Below, piece by piece: positions 51,985-60,218 of a stretch of DNA of 64,000 nt (positions are counted from its first letter, which is position 1; each line of letters opens with the position of its first letter). Source of the DNA: Pseudoduganella albidiflava. GTDB taxonomy: Bacteria > Pseudomonadota > Gammaproteobacteria > Burkholderiales > Burkholderiaceae_D. Where the stretch lies: NCBI RefSeq assembly GCF_004322755.1, contig NZ_CP036401.1, positions 6,882,001 through 6,946,000 of the forward strand, given 5' to 3'. Below the pieces are notes generated by a model. It saw nothing but the letters and a program-made list of their open reading frames with translations, searched no databases and had not been told where the DNA came from. Made by a program: the position numbers and the translations under genes.

Positions 51985-52347
51985 ATGAAAACCATCGCCG
52001 CCATCGTCGCTACCATCGCCTTGTCCGCTTCCGCCGCCGTGTCGGCCCATGAAGGCGCCAGCATTACCCGTGTCGAGATCGTTGCCGAGCGCAATGCCGC
52101 CGCAGGCTACGCGACTTATGGCGAACAATACGCAGGAAACACGTTCGAGACCGTCTCCACCAAGACACGCGAACAAGTGAAAGCGGAGGTGCTGATCGCC
52201 CGGCAGCGTGGCGAACTGGTCCATGGGGAACAATATCCGGCGCAGCCGATCGACACCGGCGCGCAAGGCAAGACCCGCGCCGAGGTGCGCGCTGAACTGG
52301 TTGCCTACCGCGCCGTGAATCCTGATTCGTACAGCGTCTTCAACTGA
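51985..52347 (+). CDS. DUF4148 domain-containing protein
   Basis: 120 residues with a strong AAGGAG ribosome site and a signal peptide (KTIAAIVATIALSASAAVSA, cleaved about residue 21). The mature part is the DUF4148 pattern with two KTRxxVxAEL-type segments: TKTREQVKAEVLIARQRGEL and GKTRAEVRAELVAYRAVNPD. These small periplasmic proteins are expanded in Burkholderiales; function unknown. Followed by a terminator shared with convergent phoX. Confidence 0.88.
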   Translation: MKTIAAIVATIALSASAAVSAHEGASITRVEIVAERNAAAGYATYGEQYAGNTFETVSTKTREQVKAEVLIARQRGELVHGEQYPAQPIDTGAQGKTRAEVRAELVAYRAVNPDSYSVFN

Positions 52348-52453
52348 CCGGCCGGCGCCGCGGTGAGCGGCGCCTGTCCTGGCAACAATGGCCGCCGCGA
52401 ACGCGGGCTTCATTTGAGCGGGCGGCGAACGAGCGCCCCGAAGCACGACATCG

Positions 52454-52490
52454 AACGAAAAAAAGCCGGCAAGCGCCGGCTTTTTCGTTC
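52454..52490. terminator. Bidirectional terminator between DUF4148 gene and phoX
   Basis: AAAAAGCCGGC-AAGC-GCCGGCTTTTT with outer GAACG/CGTTC pairing. Confidence 0.88.
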
Positions 52491-52504
52491 ACGCCGTGGG
52501 GCGA

Positions 52505-54760
52505 TCAGGTACCGATACGGCCGCCGTCGTTCTTCGTGATGACGATGGTTGCCGAACGGGGACGCTTGCCCGGGCCGTAGCCGGCGTTGCTCGGCCACTG
52601 GCTGGTGTACTTGGTCGGATCGGCGATATTGGCCAGCGACGTGCTTTCGCCCGGGTGCTGGATGTTGACGAACAGCGCCTTGCCGTCCGGGGTTTCCGTG
52701 ATGCCGGTGATTTCCGACCCCACCGGGCCGACCAGGAAGCGCTTCAGCGTGTCCGGAGTCGCCTTCTTGCCCACGAAGGTATCCACAGCCAGCTTGCTGC
52801 CGTCGGCCTTGTCGTACGTCAGCGTGGTCTTGGCGCCGTCGCCCACCTGGCCCGGCAGGGCGGCCAGCATCATGCAGTTCGTCACGTCGGTGTAGGCGCC
52901 ATCGTCGGTCTGGATCCAGCAGATGCCGGTGCTCTTCAGGAACGCCAGGCCGTCCGGGCTGGAGAAGTCCTGGTCGGCGGTCAGCGACGACAGGTTGATC
53001 TTCGTCGCATCCGCGCCGCTCTCGGCGCCGAACAGGTACACATCCCACTGGAAGGTGGTGGCCGCGCCGGCGCCGGTGCCTTCCTTGAAGCGGATGATGT
53101 GGCCGTTCGGATTGCCGTTCTGCGCGCTGCTGCCCTTCATGTCGGTGTAGGCGCGCGGGTTGGCCGCATCCGGTGCCAGTTGCGACGAGCCGCTCGGATT
53201 GACGTTGCGGTTCGAGTTGTTCGTCAGCGTGTAGTAGATCTCGCCGTTGGCCGGGTTGACCGAGCACCACTCCGGGCGGTCCATCCTGGTCGCGCCCACG
53301 GCATCGGCCGCCAGGCGCGCGTTGACCACCACATCGGCCAGGTCGGCGAACTGGTAGGCGGCGTACGCCTTGATCTGCGGATTGTCCATCGACAGTTCGA
53401 TCCACTGGCCGGTACCGTCGGCGTTCAGCTTGGCGACATACAGCTTGCCCGAATCGAGGTACTTGTCGCCGGTGGCGATGCGGTCCGTCGGGGTGGCGTC
53501 GGCGGCGGCCCAGGCGGCGGCCGAAACGAACTTGTAGATGTATTCGTTGCGCGAATCGTCGCCCATGTAGACGGCCAGAGGCTGGCCGGCGGTGGCGATG
53601 CCGAACGCGGCGCTTTCATGCGCGAAGCGGCCCAGCGCGCTGCGCTTCTTGGCCGGCTTGGTCTTGTCGTAGGCATCGACTTCGATGATGTAGCCCTGGC
53701 CATTCATCTCGTTGCGGTAGTCGTCGCTGCCGTTGGCCGAAGCGCCCTTCTTGCTGATGTCCCAGCGCTGGTACTTGTCGTCCGTGCCGGCGGTTTCCCA
53801 GCCGTGGCGCGACGTGGCGCCCTGGTTGCGGCCATAGCGGCGCAGCGAAGCCACGCTCTTGGCGTCGCGGGCGGCATCGTCGGTGGCCGAGCGCGCGAAG
53901 TAGCCGGACCAGTTCTCTTCGCCCGACAGGTAGGTGCCCCACGGCGTGCGGCCGTTGCCGCAGTTGTTCAGGGTACCGCGCGTGCGCGTGCCATCCGGCG
54001 AGTACTTGGTGACCAGCAGCGCGCTGCCGCGTGCCGGGCCGCCGATTTCCACGTCCGTCAGCGGCGTGATGCGGCGGTTGAACGTGGAATCGGTGACCGT
54101 GGCCCAGGTGGTGCCGGTCTTCTTCACTTCGACCACGCTGATGCCGTGGACGGCGACTTCCTTGTCCACTTCGGCGGCCGGGCGCGGCAGGCTGGTGGTG
54201 CCGCCGTTCGCGTGCAGGAAGTGGGACGACAGTTTTTCGTCGGTGGTCGCCTCGTGGTTCATGGCGAGCACGCCGCGGTCCGACGCGGTGGTCGATGGCG
54301 TGCCGGTGGCGGACAGCGCGAAGAATTCCATGCCGTCGTGGTGGTCGCCGGCGCGGTTGTCGAAATCGGCGTCGGTGCCGTCGTTCTTGTAGGCCGGGGT
54401 GCTGGCGCGGAGCGGATCGCCCAGCGCGTACAGCACGGTGGCGGTATAGCCGGCCGGCACGCTGACGCTGTCCGCCAGGCTCTTCGGCACGGCGGCAAAG
54501 CCCAGCAGTTTTTCAGCCGGCGCCGGGGCAGGCGGCGTCGGGCTGGTGGTGGGCGGCATCACGGGATCGTCGTCCGAACCGCCGCAGCCGGCCAGGCCCA
54601 TGCCACCGAGGACCGCGGTGGCTGCCGTGGCAAACCCGCCGCGCAGCATGTTGCGCCGGCTCAGGCGTGCGCTGAGCACGGCGTTGAAGTGATTCGACGA
54701 AGTGCTGTCGGTGTCGTCCGCCGCGATCACTGCGGGCGTCAAGTCGTTCGGCTTGTTCAT
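52505..54760 (-). CDS. phoX: PhoX family alkaline phosphatase
   Basis: 751 residues. The N-terminus has a Tat motif (RLSRRNMLRGG, RR at 35-36) and a lipobox-like LAGC (C59) before a GSDDD linker, so it may be a Tat-exported lipoprotein. PhoX landmarks include GDHHDGMEFFAL, AMNHEAT, NNCGNGRTPWGTYLSGEENW and RMDRPEWCSVNPANGEIYYT; PhoX is a calcium/iron monoesterase. It releases phosphate from organic esters outside the cytoplasm. A PHO box with four repeats lies 55-95 bp upstream, matching PhoB control. Confidence 0.94.
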   Translation of the reverse strand: MNKPNDLTPAVIAADDTDSTSSNHFNAVLSARLSRRNMLRGGFATAATAVLGGMGLAGCGGSDDDPVMPPTTSPTPPAPAPAEKLLGFAAVPKSLADSVSVPAGYTATVLYALGDPLRASTPAYKNDGTDADFDNRAGDHHDGMEFFALSATGTPSTTASDRGVLAMNHEATTDEKLSSHFLHANGGTTSLPRPAAEVDKEVAVHGISVVEVKKTGTTWATVTDSTFNRRITPLTDVEIGGPARGSALLVTKYSPDGTRTRGTLNNCGNGRTPWGTYLSGEENWSGYFARSATDDAARDAKSVASLRRYGRNQGATSRHGWETAGTDDKYQRWDISKKGASANGSDDYRNEMNGQGYIIEVDAYDKTKPAKKRSALGRFAHESAAFGIATAGQPLAVYMGDDSRNEYIYKFVSAAAWAAADATPTDRIATGDKYLDSGKLYVAKLNADGTGQWIELSMDNPQIKAYAAYQFADLADVVVNARLAADAVGATRMDRPEWCSVNPANGEIYYTLTNNSNRNVNPSGSSQLAPDAANPRAYTDMKGSSAQNGNPNGHIIRFKEGTGAGAATTFQWDVYLFGAESGADATKINLSSLTADQDFSSPDGLAFLKSTGICWIQTDDGAYTDVTNCMMLAALPGQVGDGAKTTLTYDKADGSKLAVDTFVGKKATPDTLKRFLVGPVGSEITGITETPDGKALFVNIQHPGESTSLANIADPTKYTSQWPSNAGYGPGKRPRSATIVITKNDGGRIGT

Positions 54761-54812
54761 TGCTGGGTCCTATGCCTGGTGGGTTGCAAAACGACAAGAT
54801 TTTAATGTCGAT

Positions 54813-54854
54813 AAATGACCCTCTCGTGACCGCTTGATGACCGAATGATGACAG
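54813..54854 (-). promoter_or_regulatory. PHO box (PhoB operator), four half-sites
   Basis: GTCAT or GTCAC repeats on the minus strand: plus-strand ATGAC/GTGAC words begin at 54815, 54826, 54837 and 54848, exactly 11 bp apart. This is the spacing of PhoB direct repeats, and the element lies just upstream of phoX. Confidence 0.8.
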
Positions 54855-54885
54855 CGCGGCGAACAGTTGCCGGTGGTGGTCCGAT

Positions 54886-55452
54886 CTAGCCGGCAGCCGT
54901 GCCGGTACCTTGGCCAGGCAGCACCGATACCCGCGCAAAGCGCAGGTTTTCCAGCGTCCGGATGCGGCGTTTCAACGGCCACCAGTCGTAGAGGAAGATC
55001 TGCACGGGTCGCCACATGGCCACCCAGCCGATGATGGTCAGGCTTTCCCGTGCAATCTTCGCGGCGTGTCCGGGGAATGCACCGGAGATCAGCTCGCCAG
55101 CGGTGAGGCAGGCCGCGACGAAGACAAGGCCGATCGCCAGGCTGGCGCGGCCCTGGCTCAGCAATTGGCCCAGTTCTCCGCGCACCAGTTCGATCTTGTA
55201 GCCGTAGTGATTGTGGATGGCATCGGCCAGCAATTCGCCTGCTTCCGCGGCCGAGACAGGCTGCTCGACATGGATGACAAGTTGCAGGCGGCTGTCGAAC
55301 GGCAGGGGCAACGCCCAGTTCTCGATATAGGCCTCGCAGGAGCGATCCAGGTCCCGATTGAGGAAGGGAGTGGGATCCAGTGAATTGAACAGTTGCGGCA
55401 GTTCGCGTACGCGCAATTCGAGGGTATGCGTGGGATGTTGGCCGATGTGCAT
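54886..55452 (-). CDS. Conserved membrane protein, unknown function
   Basis: 188 residues from MHIGQHPTHTLELRVRELPQ. A soluble N-terminal half (LFNSLDPTPFLNRDLDRSCE) is followed by two membrane segments (RASLAIGLVFVAACLTAGEL, ESLTIIGWVAMWRPVQIFLY) and a basic tail. It resembles a conserved hypothetical family whose name I cannot give. The start could be 45 nt earlier (MRTDRPHDF), inside the kinase gene. It lies 22 nt after the histidine kinase stop and may be cotranscribed with it. Confidence 0.75.
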   Translation of the reverse strand: MHIGQHPTHTLELRVRELPQLFNSLDPTPFLNRDLDRSCEAYIENWALPLPFDSRLQLVIHVEQPVSAAEAGELLADAIHNHYGYKIELVRGELGQLLSQGRASLAIGLVFVAACLTAGELISGAFPGHAAKIARESLTIIGWVAMWRPVQIFLYDWWPLKRRIRTLENLRFARVSVLPGQGTGTAAG

Positions 55453-55474
55453 GGCGGCTAGCGTAGCAGGAAAA

Positions 55475-56821
55475 TCATGGGGCCGATCCGTCCTCATTGA
55501 ATCCGACAACGAACACCGCCCCGGCCGGCAGGTTCGGCCGGTAGCGCACGTTCCACCCATGGTTGCGTGCCACTTCGGCCACGATCGCCAGGCCCAGCCC
55601 GGCCCCATCGGTCTGGCGCGCCTGGCTGCGCCAGAAGCGCTCGAACAGGAAGGCCACCTCTTGCGGCGCCACGCCCGGGCCCTGGTCGCTCACCTGCAGG
55701 CGGCCGGCGGCCACTTCCACCGTCACGATGCCGCCCGGCGGGGAATAGCGCAGCGCATTTTCCACCAGGTTCCTGAGCATGCCGAACAGCGCGCCAGGAT
55801 CCGCCGCGAGCACGCAATCCGCGTCTCCGTCCAGTGCCAGCACGATCCGGGAAGATGCCGCCAGCGGCGCCAGGAAATCGCAGACCTCGCGGGCGATCTG
55901 CACCACGTCGACAGGCCGGAACGCGTAGCTGGAGCGCTCCGCCGCTTCGGTCAGCTGCAGCAGTTGCTGGACGATGCGGGCCATCAGGTCGATATCGCGC
56001 AGGTAGCGTTCATGGCCGCGATGGCCATCGAGTTCGATCTCGGCGCGCAGCACGGCCAGTGGCGTCTTCAGTTCGTGGGCGGCGTTGGCAATGAAGCGCT
56101 GCTGGCTGCGGTATCCCTCCTGCACCCGGTCGAGGGCCGCATTGAAGGCGTTCACCAGCGGCGCGATTTCTTCCGGCAGGCCCGCGGTGGGCAGGCGCCG
56201 TTCCATGCTGTCGGGAGAAATGCGCGATGCTTCGATGGAGATGGCCCGCACCGGGCGCAGGGCACGCCGCGTCAGCCAGACCAGCACCACCGACAGGGAC
56301 AGCACGGCCAGGATCGTCACCAGCGCCGCGCTCTGGAATACGGCCGGCGTGATCGCCTCGATGGCCAGGTCGGCGAAGCGGTCGCTGCGCCCGGTCTGGA
56401 TATAGATGCGCTGTCCTTCATGGGTGGCCGGGATGGTGGCGACCGACAGGGCCACGCCGCCTTCGTCGCTGTGGCTGAAGCGCGTGGCATCGGCGGCGGC
56501 GAACGCCATCAGCGGCCGGCCGTCCCGCTCGGAACTCACCAGCACTGCGCCGTGCGCGTCGAGCACCCGGTACTTGAGGTTGCGGTAGAAGGCGTCGTAG
56601 CCCGTCTGCATGGGTTCATGCATGCGTACCTGCAGCTTGCCGTCCGGCCCAGTGCGCAGGTTGTCGAGGATTTCTTCGCCCTGGCCCACCAGGCCATCCT
56701 TCACCATCAGCGATGAATTGTTCAGCACGATCCACTGGAACAGCAGGCCGAAGGCGATGGCGGTGCCGCCCACCGCCAGCAGGATGCCGCTGAGCAGCCG
56801 GCCGGCCAGCGAGCGCCGCAT
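55475..56821 (-). CDS. Two-component sensor histidine kinase
   Basis: 448 residues. Two membrane segments (LAGRLLSGILLAVGGTAIAF at about 5-25, AALVTILAVLSLSVVLVWLT near 180) flank a ~140-residue periplasmic sensor. A HAMP-like region follows, then the H-box FIANAAHELKTPLAVLRAEI, the N-box NLVENALRYSPPGG and the G-boxes DQGPGV and GAGLGLAIV. It belongs to the QseC/TctE type. The start MRRSLAGRLL lies 11 nt after the response regulator stop; an ATG 30 nt earlier would overlap it. The signal is unknown. Confidence 0.93.
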   Translation of the reverse strand: MRRSLAGRLLSGILLAVGGTAIAFGLLFQWIVLNNSSLMVKDGLVGQGEEILDNLRTGPDGKLQVRMHEPMQTGYDAFYRNLKYRVLDAHGAVLVSSERDGRPLMAFAAADATRFSHSDEGGVALSVATIPATHEGQRIYIQTGRSDRFADLAIEAITPAVFQSAALVTILAVLSLSVVLVWLTRRALRPVRAISIEASRISPDSMERRLPTAGLPEEIAPLVNAFNAALDRVQEGYRSQQRFIANAAHELKTPLAVLRAEIELDGHRGHERYLRDIDLMARIVQQLLQLTEAAERSSYAFRPVDVVQIAREVCDFLAPLAASSRIVLALDGDADCVLAADPGALFGMLRNLVENALRYSPPGGIVTVEVAAGRLQVSDQGPGVAPQEVAFLFERFWRSQARQTDGAGLGLAIVAEVARNHGWNVRYRPNLPAGAVFVVGFNEDGSAP

Positions 56822-56831
56822 CGCCGCCAGC

Positions 56832-57506
56832 CTAGCGCCCGGCCAGTGCATAGCCCACGCCCCGCCGTACCACCAGGTCGAGCGGCGCGCCCAGCTTGAG
56901 CAGCTTGGTGCGCAGCCGGTACACCACCACGTCCAGCGCATTGCTGGTGGTAGCAATGCTCAATCCCCAGGCGGCCGCTTCCAGCTGCGAGCGGCGCAGG
57001 AACGTACCGCCGGCGCGCACCAGCGACAGCAGGACCTGGGCTTCCGCCTCGGACAGGCGCAGCGTCTGGCTCCCGTACTGCACGCTGGACTGCGCGGGAT
57101 CGACCTGCAGGCCCTGCCAGCTGGCGACCAGGCTGACCAGGCCGGCGGGCCGGCGCAAGAGCGCACGCACGCGCGCCACCAGCTCCACCATCGAGAACGG
57201 CTTGGCCAGGTAATCATCGGCGCCGTTTTCCAGGCCATCCACCCGGTCGTGCAGCGCATCGCGCGCGGTGAGGATCAGGCACGGCAAGGTATTCCCGGCG
57301 CGGCGCTGGCTGCCGAGCCACGCCAGGCCGTCGCCATCGGGCAAGCCGCGATCGAGCACGATGGCGGAATAGGTGGACAGGCGCAGCGCCGCCGCCCCTT
57401 CCGACGCGGTGGCGGCAATGTCGGCGCTGATGCCGGCGGCGCGCAAGCCGCTGGCCACCAGGGCGGCCATGCGCTCGTTGTCTTCGATGAGGATGACGCG
57501 TTGCAT
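56832..57506 (-). CDS. OmpR family response regulator
   Basis: 224 residues. The receiver domain has E8-D9, phospho-acceptor D52 (IVLDRGLPDGDG) and K102 (DYLAKPF). The C-terminal winged helix has RSQLEAAAWGLSIATTSNAL and VVYRLRTKLLKLGAPLDLVV. It is paired with the kinase downstream and 6 nt after the mipA-type gene. By neighbourhood it may control the MipA protein, but no operator is identified. Confidence 0.94.
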   Translation of the reverse strand: MQRVILIEDNERMAALVASGLRAAGISADIAATASEGAAALRLSTYSAIVLDRGLPDGDGLAWLGSQRRAGNTLPCLILTARDALHDRVDGLENGADDYLAKPFSMVELVARVRALLRRPAGLVSLVASWQGLQVDPAQSSVQYGSQTLRLSEAEAQVLLSLVRAGGTFLRRSQLEAAAWGLSIATTSNALDVVVYRLRTKLLKLGAPLDLVVRRGVGYALAGR

Positions 57507-57512
57507 ATCCGG

Positions 57513-58271
57513 TCAGAAGCGGTACAGGTAGCCGATATTGAGCCGCGGCGAAGCGCCCTTCTCCATCAGGGGACTGTCCTTGATGGCGCCGTCGTAGCGG
57601 CGGTACTTCACGCTGCCGAACACCGTGTGATGGCGGCCCAGGTCGCGGTGCACGTCGACACCGACATCGAGGTTGAACGCGCTGCCCGGGGCATAGGCCG
57701 GGCGGCCGGTGCGCGCTTCGTGCGCCCGCACGCCAAAATAATAGTCCGCGTACTTTGCATTGAAATATTCGACGCCGGCACGCGGCGTGACCGTCCATCC
57801 GCCGACCGTGGCCGGGATGCCATATTGAATGGTCGCATACATGCCTTTGCTGGCGGAAGCGCTTTTCGCCGCACTGTAGTAGATGTTGCCTGGGCCGGCC
57901 CGCAACTGTCCGGCGACACCCACCGCGATGCCGCTCTTGCGTTCCTCCATGCCGTCGAAGATCGCGCCGTCATCCTTGTCGTAGCCGTCGAAACGGTAAT
58001 CCACGCGCAGGCCGATGTAGTTGTCGCGGTCGCCCAGTACGCGATAGGTCAGCTGCGGGCCGAGCACGCGCAAGCGTTCGCCCTGGTAGAAAAATACCGG
58101 CAGCGGCTCGGTTTCGGTGCCGCCATCCTTGTAGCCTTCGTTCTCCACCAGCGCGGCCAGGCCGATGCCGATCTGTGGCGGCCCTTTTTCGCCCACCGTG
58201 GGGAACAGGGTGCTGGCACCGGCCGGGAACACCGCTGCCAGGCCGAGGGCCAATGCTGCATGCTTGATCAT
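57513..58271 (-). CDS. MipA/OmpV family outer membrane protein
   Basis: 252 residues with a signal peptide (HAALALGLAAVFPAGASTLF, cleaved near 20) and beta-barrel strands ending in ...RLNIGYLYRF, the aromatic-terminal outer membrane signature. Internal features match MipA/OmpV: RVLGPQLTYRVLGDRDNYIG, GLRVDYRFDGYDKDDGAIFD. MipA-type proteins scaffold murein enzymes or respond to osmotic or metal stress; the role here is unknown. First gene of the mipA-regulator-kinase group. Confidence 0.9.
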   Translation of the reverse strand: MIKHAALALGLAAVFPAGASTLFPTVGEKGPPQIGIGLAALVENEGYKDGGTETEPLPVFFYQGERLRVLGPQLTYRVLGDRDNYIGLRVDYRFDGYDKDDGAIFDGMEERKSGIAVGVAGQLRAGPGNIYYSAAKSASASKGMYATIQYGIPATVGGWTVTPRAGVEYFNAKYADYYFGVRAHEARTGRPAYAPGSAFNLDVGVDVHRDLGRHHTVFGSVKYRRYDGAIKDSPLMEKGASPRLNIGYLYRF

Positions 58272-58383
58272 ATTGTCGCTCCTTCATGGTTGGAGCGGAG
58301 ATTGTCAGCCGGACTACCTGTCCGCAAACTGACGGCATTTCACCAATTTTTCACCGCCGGCTGCGTATGCTGAGGGCTCGTCC

Positions 58384-60201
58384 TTGTTCGGGTACCCCTT
58401 GAAAACGCTGATCACCCTGCTGGCATTCCTGCTTGCCTTTATTTCGCCAGGCCTGGCACACAATGTGGCACACGGCTCGGCATCGACCTCCCTCGCGCCC
58501 CGGATCGCCGCGCTGCTGCAAGCGCAGCGCCTCGAAGGCACCGTGTGGTCCACCCTCGATACCCATGGCGCCGCCGGCGTCAGCGATGCCCGCAGCCGCG
58601 CGCCGATGCGGGTGGACCATCGCGTGCAGGTGGGCTCCATCGCCAAGACCTTGCTGGCGACCGGCATCCTGCGCCTGGTCACCGAAGGCCGCCTGTCGCT
58701 GGACATGCCCGTGGCGGTACTGCTGCCCGAAATGGTCTTCGACAATCCATGGCAGGCCAGGGACCCGGTACGCCTCCGGCACCTGCTCGATCACACGTCC
58801 GGGCTGGACGATGTCCATTTCTGGCAGGTGTTTACGATGAAGGCGCGGGACGATGCGCCGCTTGCCGCCGCCTTCCCGGCCGGCAGCGGGCTGCTGCGCG
58901 TGCGCCACCGCCCCGGCACGCGGCATTCGTATTCGAACATGGGCTACACGCTGCTCGGCATGGTCATCGAAGCCGTCGTGAAGCAGCGCTACGAGCGCTA
59001 CCTGGACGGGGCCCTGCTGGCGCCACTGGGCATGCGCGACAGCACCTTCGCGTTCGTCACGCAATCCGCCGATCCGCGCCTGGCCATGGGCCACTTCGAG
59101 CACGGCGCCCGCCGCGGGGCGATGCCATCGTATATGCGCCCTGCCGGCCAGTTCACGACCACGGCGGCGGACATGGGCCGCTTCGCCCGCTTCCTGATGG
59201 GCGACGGCAGCATCGGCGGCCGGCGCTTCATCGATCCGGCCCTGCTGCGCCGGATGGGCGAGCCTGCGGGAACCGAGGCGGCACGTGCGGGCCTGCAGGT
59301 CGGCTATGGCCTGGGACTGCGCACCTTCGACCGCCACGGCCTGGTGGCCCGCTGCCACGGCGGCAGCACGGTCGGCTTCAAGGCCATGCTGTGCCTGTTC
59401 CCGGCAGCGCAGAAAGGCTTTTTCATCGCCTTCAATACCGACAACGAAGCGGCCGATTACCAGCGCTTCGATGCGCTGCTGGCGCAGGCACTCGTGCCGG
59501 CCATGGCCACGCCCGCCCCGCGCGTGCCGCCTCCTTTCGATCCGCGCCCTTGGGAGGGATGGTACGTGCCCGCCCCCAACCGTTTCGACAGCCTGCGCTT
59601 CATCGATACCGTGTTTGGCTTCGCGCGGGTGCGCGGCGGCGGCGCGGGCCTCCATCTGGAGCCGTTCCAGGGCCCGGCGGTGGCCCTGGTCCATGCGGGG
59701 AAGGGGCTGTTCCGCGCGCCCGGCAAGGTGCTGCCCTCCCATGCGCTGCTCCTGTCGGCAGAAGGGCAGCGCATCCTCACCACCGGCACGCAAAGCCATG
59801 CACGGGTATCGCTGGTGTACCTGGCATCGCTGTGGTGCAGCGTGGCCGCCGGCCTGCTGGGACTGGCCTGGATCGCGGCGAAGGGATTGGCGCGGCTGGC
59901 ACTGCGGCGCTTGCCGCCGCGCGATCCGCTGGCGATGCCACTGGCGGGCGTGCTGGCGCTGCTGCTGCCGTTGCCGCTGTTTTACCGGCAGTCATTGCTC
60001 CAGCTGGGCGACCTGACGGTGGCCAGTGCCCTGCTGGCGATCGTCACGGCCGCCTTGCCGGTGGCGATGCTGGCCGGCCTGGCGTTGGCGCTGCGGCGCG
60101 GGAGCGGCCGCCGGATCGATGCCCTGGCCATGGCGGCGGTGCTGCAACTGGCGATCGTGCTGGCCGCATGGGACTTGTTGCCGCTGCGCCTGTGGGCTTG
60201 A
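58384..60201 (+). CDS. Serine hydrolase, beta-lactamase family, with C-terminal membrane domain
   Basis: 605 residues. The start is a TTG at 58384 with GAGGG 7 nt upstream; no ATG is available. It is followed by a signal peptide (LKTLITLLAFLLAFISPGLA). The class C-like catalytic residues are S85-K88 (VGSIAKTL), Y183-S-N185 (HSYSNMGY) and HGGS near 322. From about residue 480 there are several hydrophobic helices, so the protein is anchored at its C-terminus. These proteins are esterases or D-amino-acid peptidases; substrate unknown. Divergent from mipA. Confidence 0.88.
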   Translation: MFGYPLKTLITLLAFLLAFISPGLAHNVAHGSASTSLAPRIAALLQAQRLEGTVWSTLDTHGAAGVSDARSRAPMRVDHRVQVGSIAKTLLATGILRLVTEGRLSLDMPVAVLLPEMVFDNPWQARDPVRLRHLLDHTSGLDDVHFWQVFTMKARDDAPLAAAFPAGSGLLRVRHRPGTRHSYSNMGYTLLGMVIEAVVKQRYERYLDGALLAPLGMRDSTFAFVTQSADPRLAMGHFEHGARRGAMPSYMRPAGQFTTTAADMGRFARFLMGDGSIGGRRFIDPALLRRMGEPAGTEAARAGLQVGYGLGLRTFDRHGLVARCHGGSTVGFKAMLCLFPAAQKGFFIAFNTDNEAADYQRFDALLAQALVPAMATPAPRVPPPFDPRPWEGWYVPAPNRFDSLRFIDTVFGFARVRGGGAGLHLEPFQGPAVALVHAGKGLFRAPGKVLPSHALLLSAEGQRILTTGTQSHARVSLVYLASLWCSVAAGLLGLAWIAAKGLARLALRRLPPRDPLAMPLAGVLALLLPLPLFYRQSLLQLGDLTVASALLAIVTAALPVAMLAGLALALRRGSGRRIDALAMAAVLQLAIVLAAWDLLPLRLWA

Positions 60202-60218
60202 AGACGGCAATCCACCGG

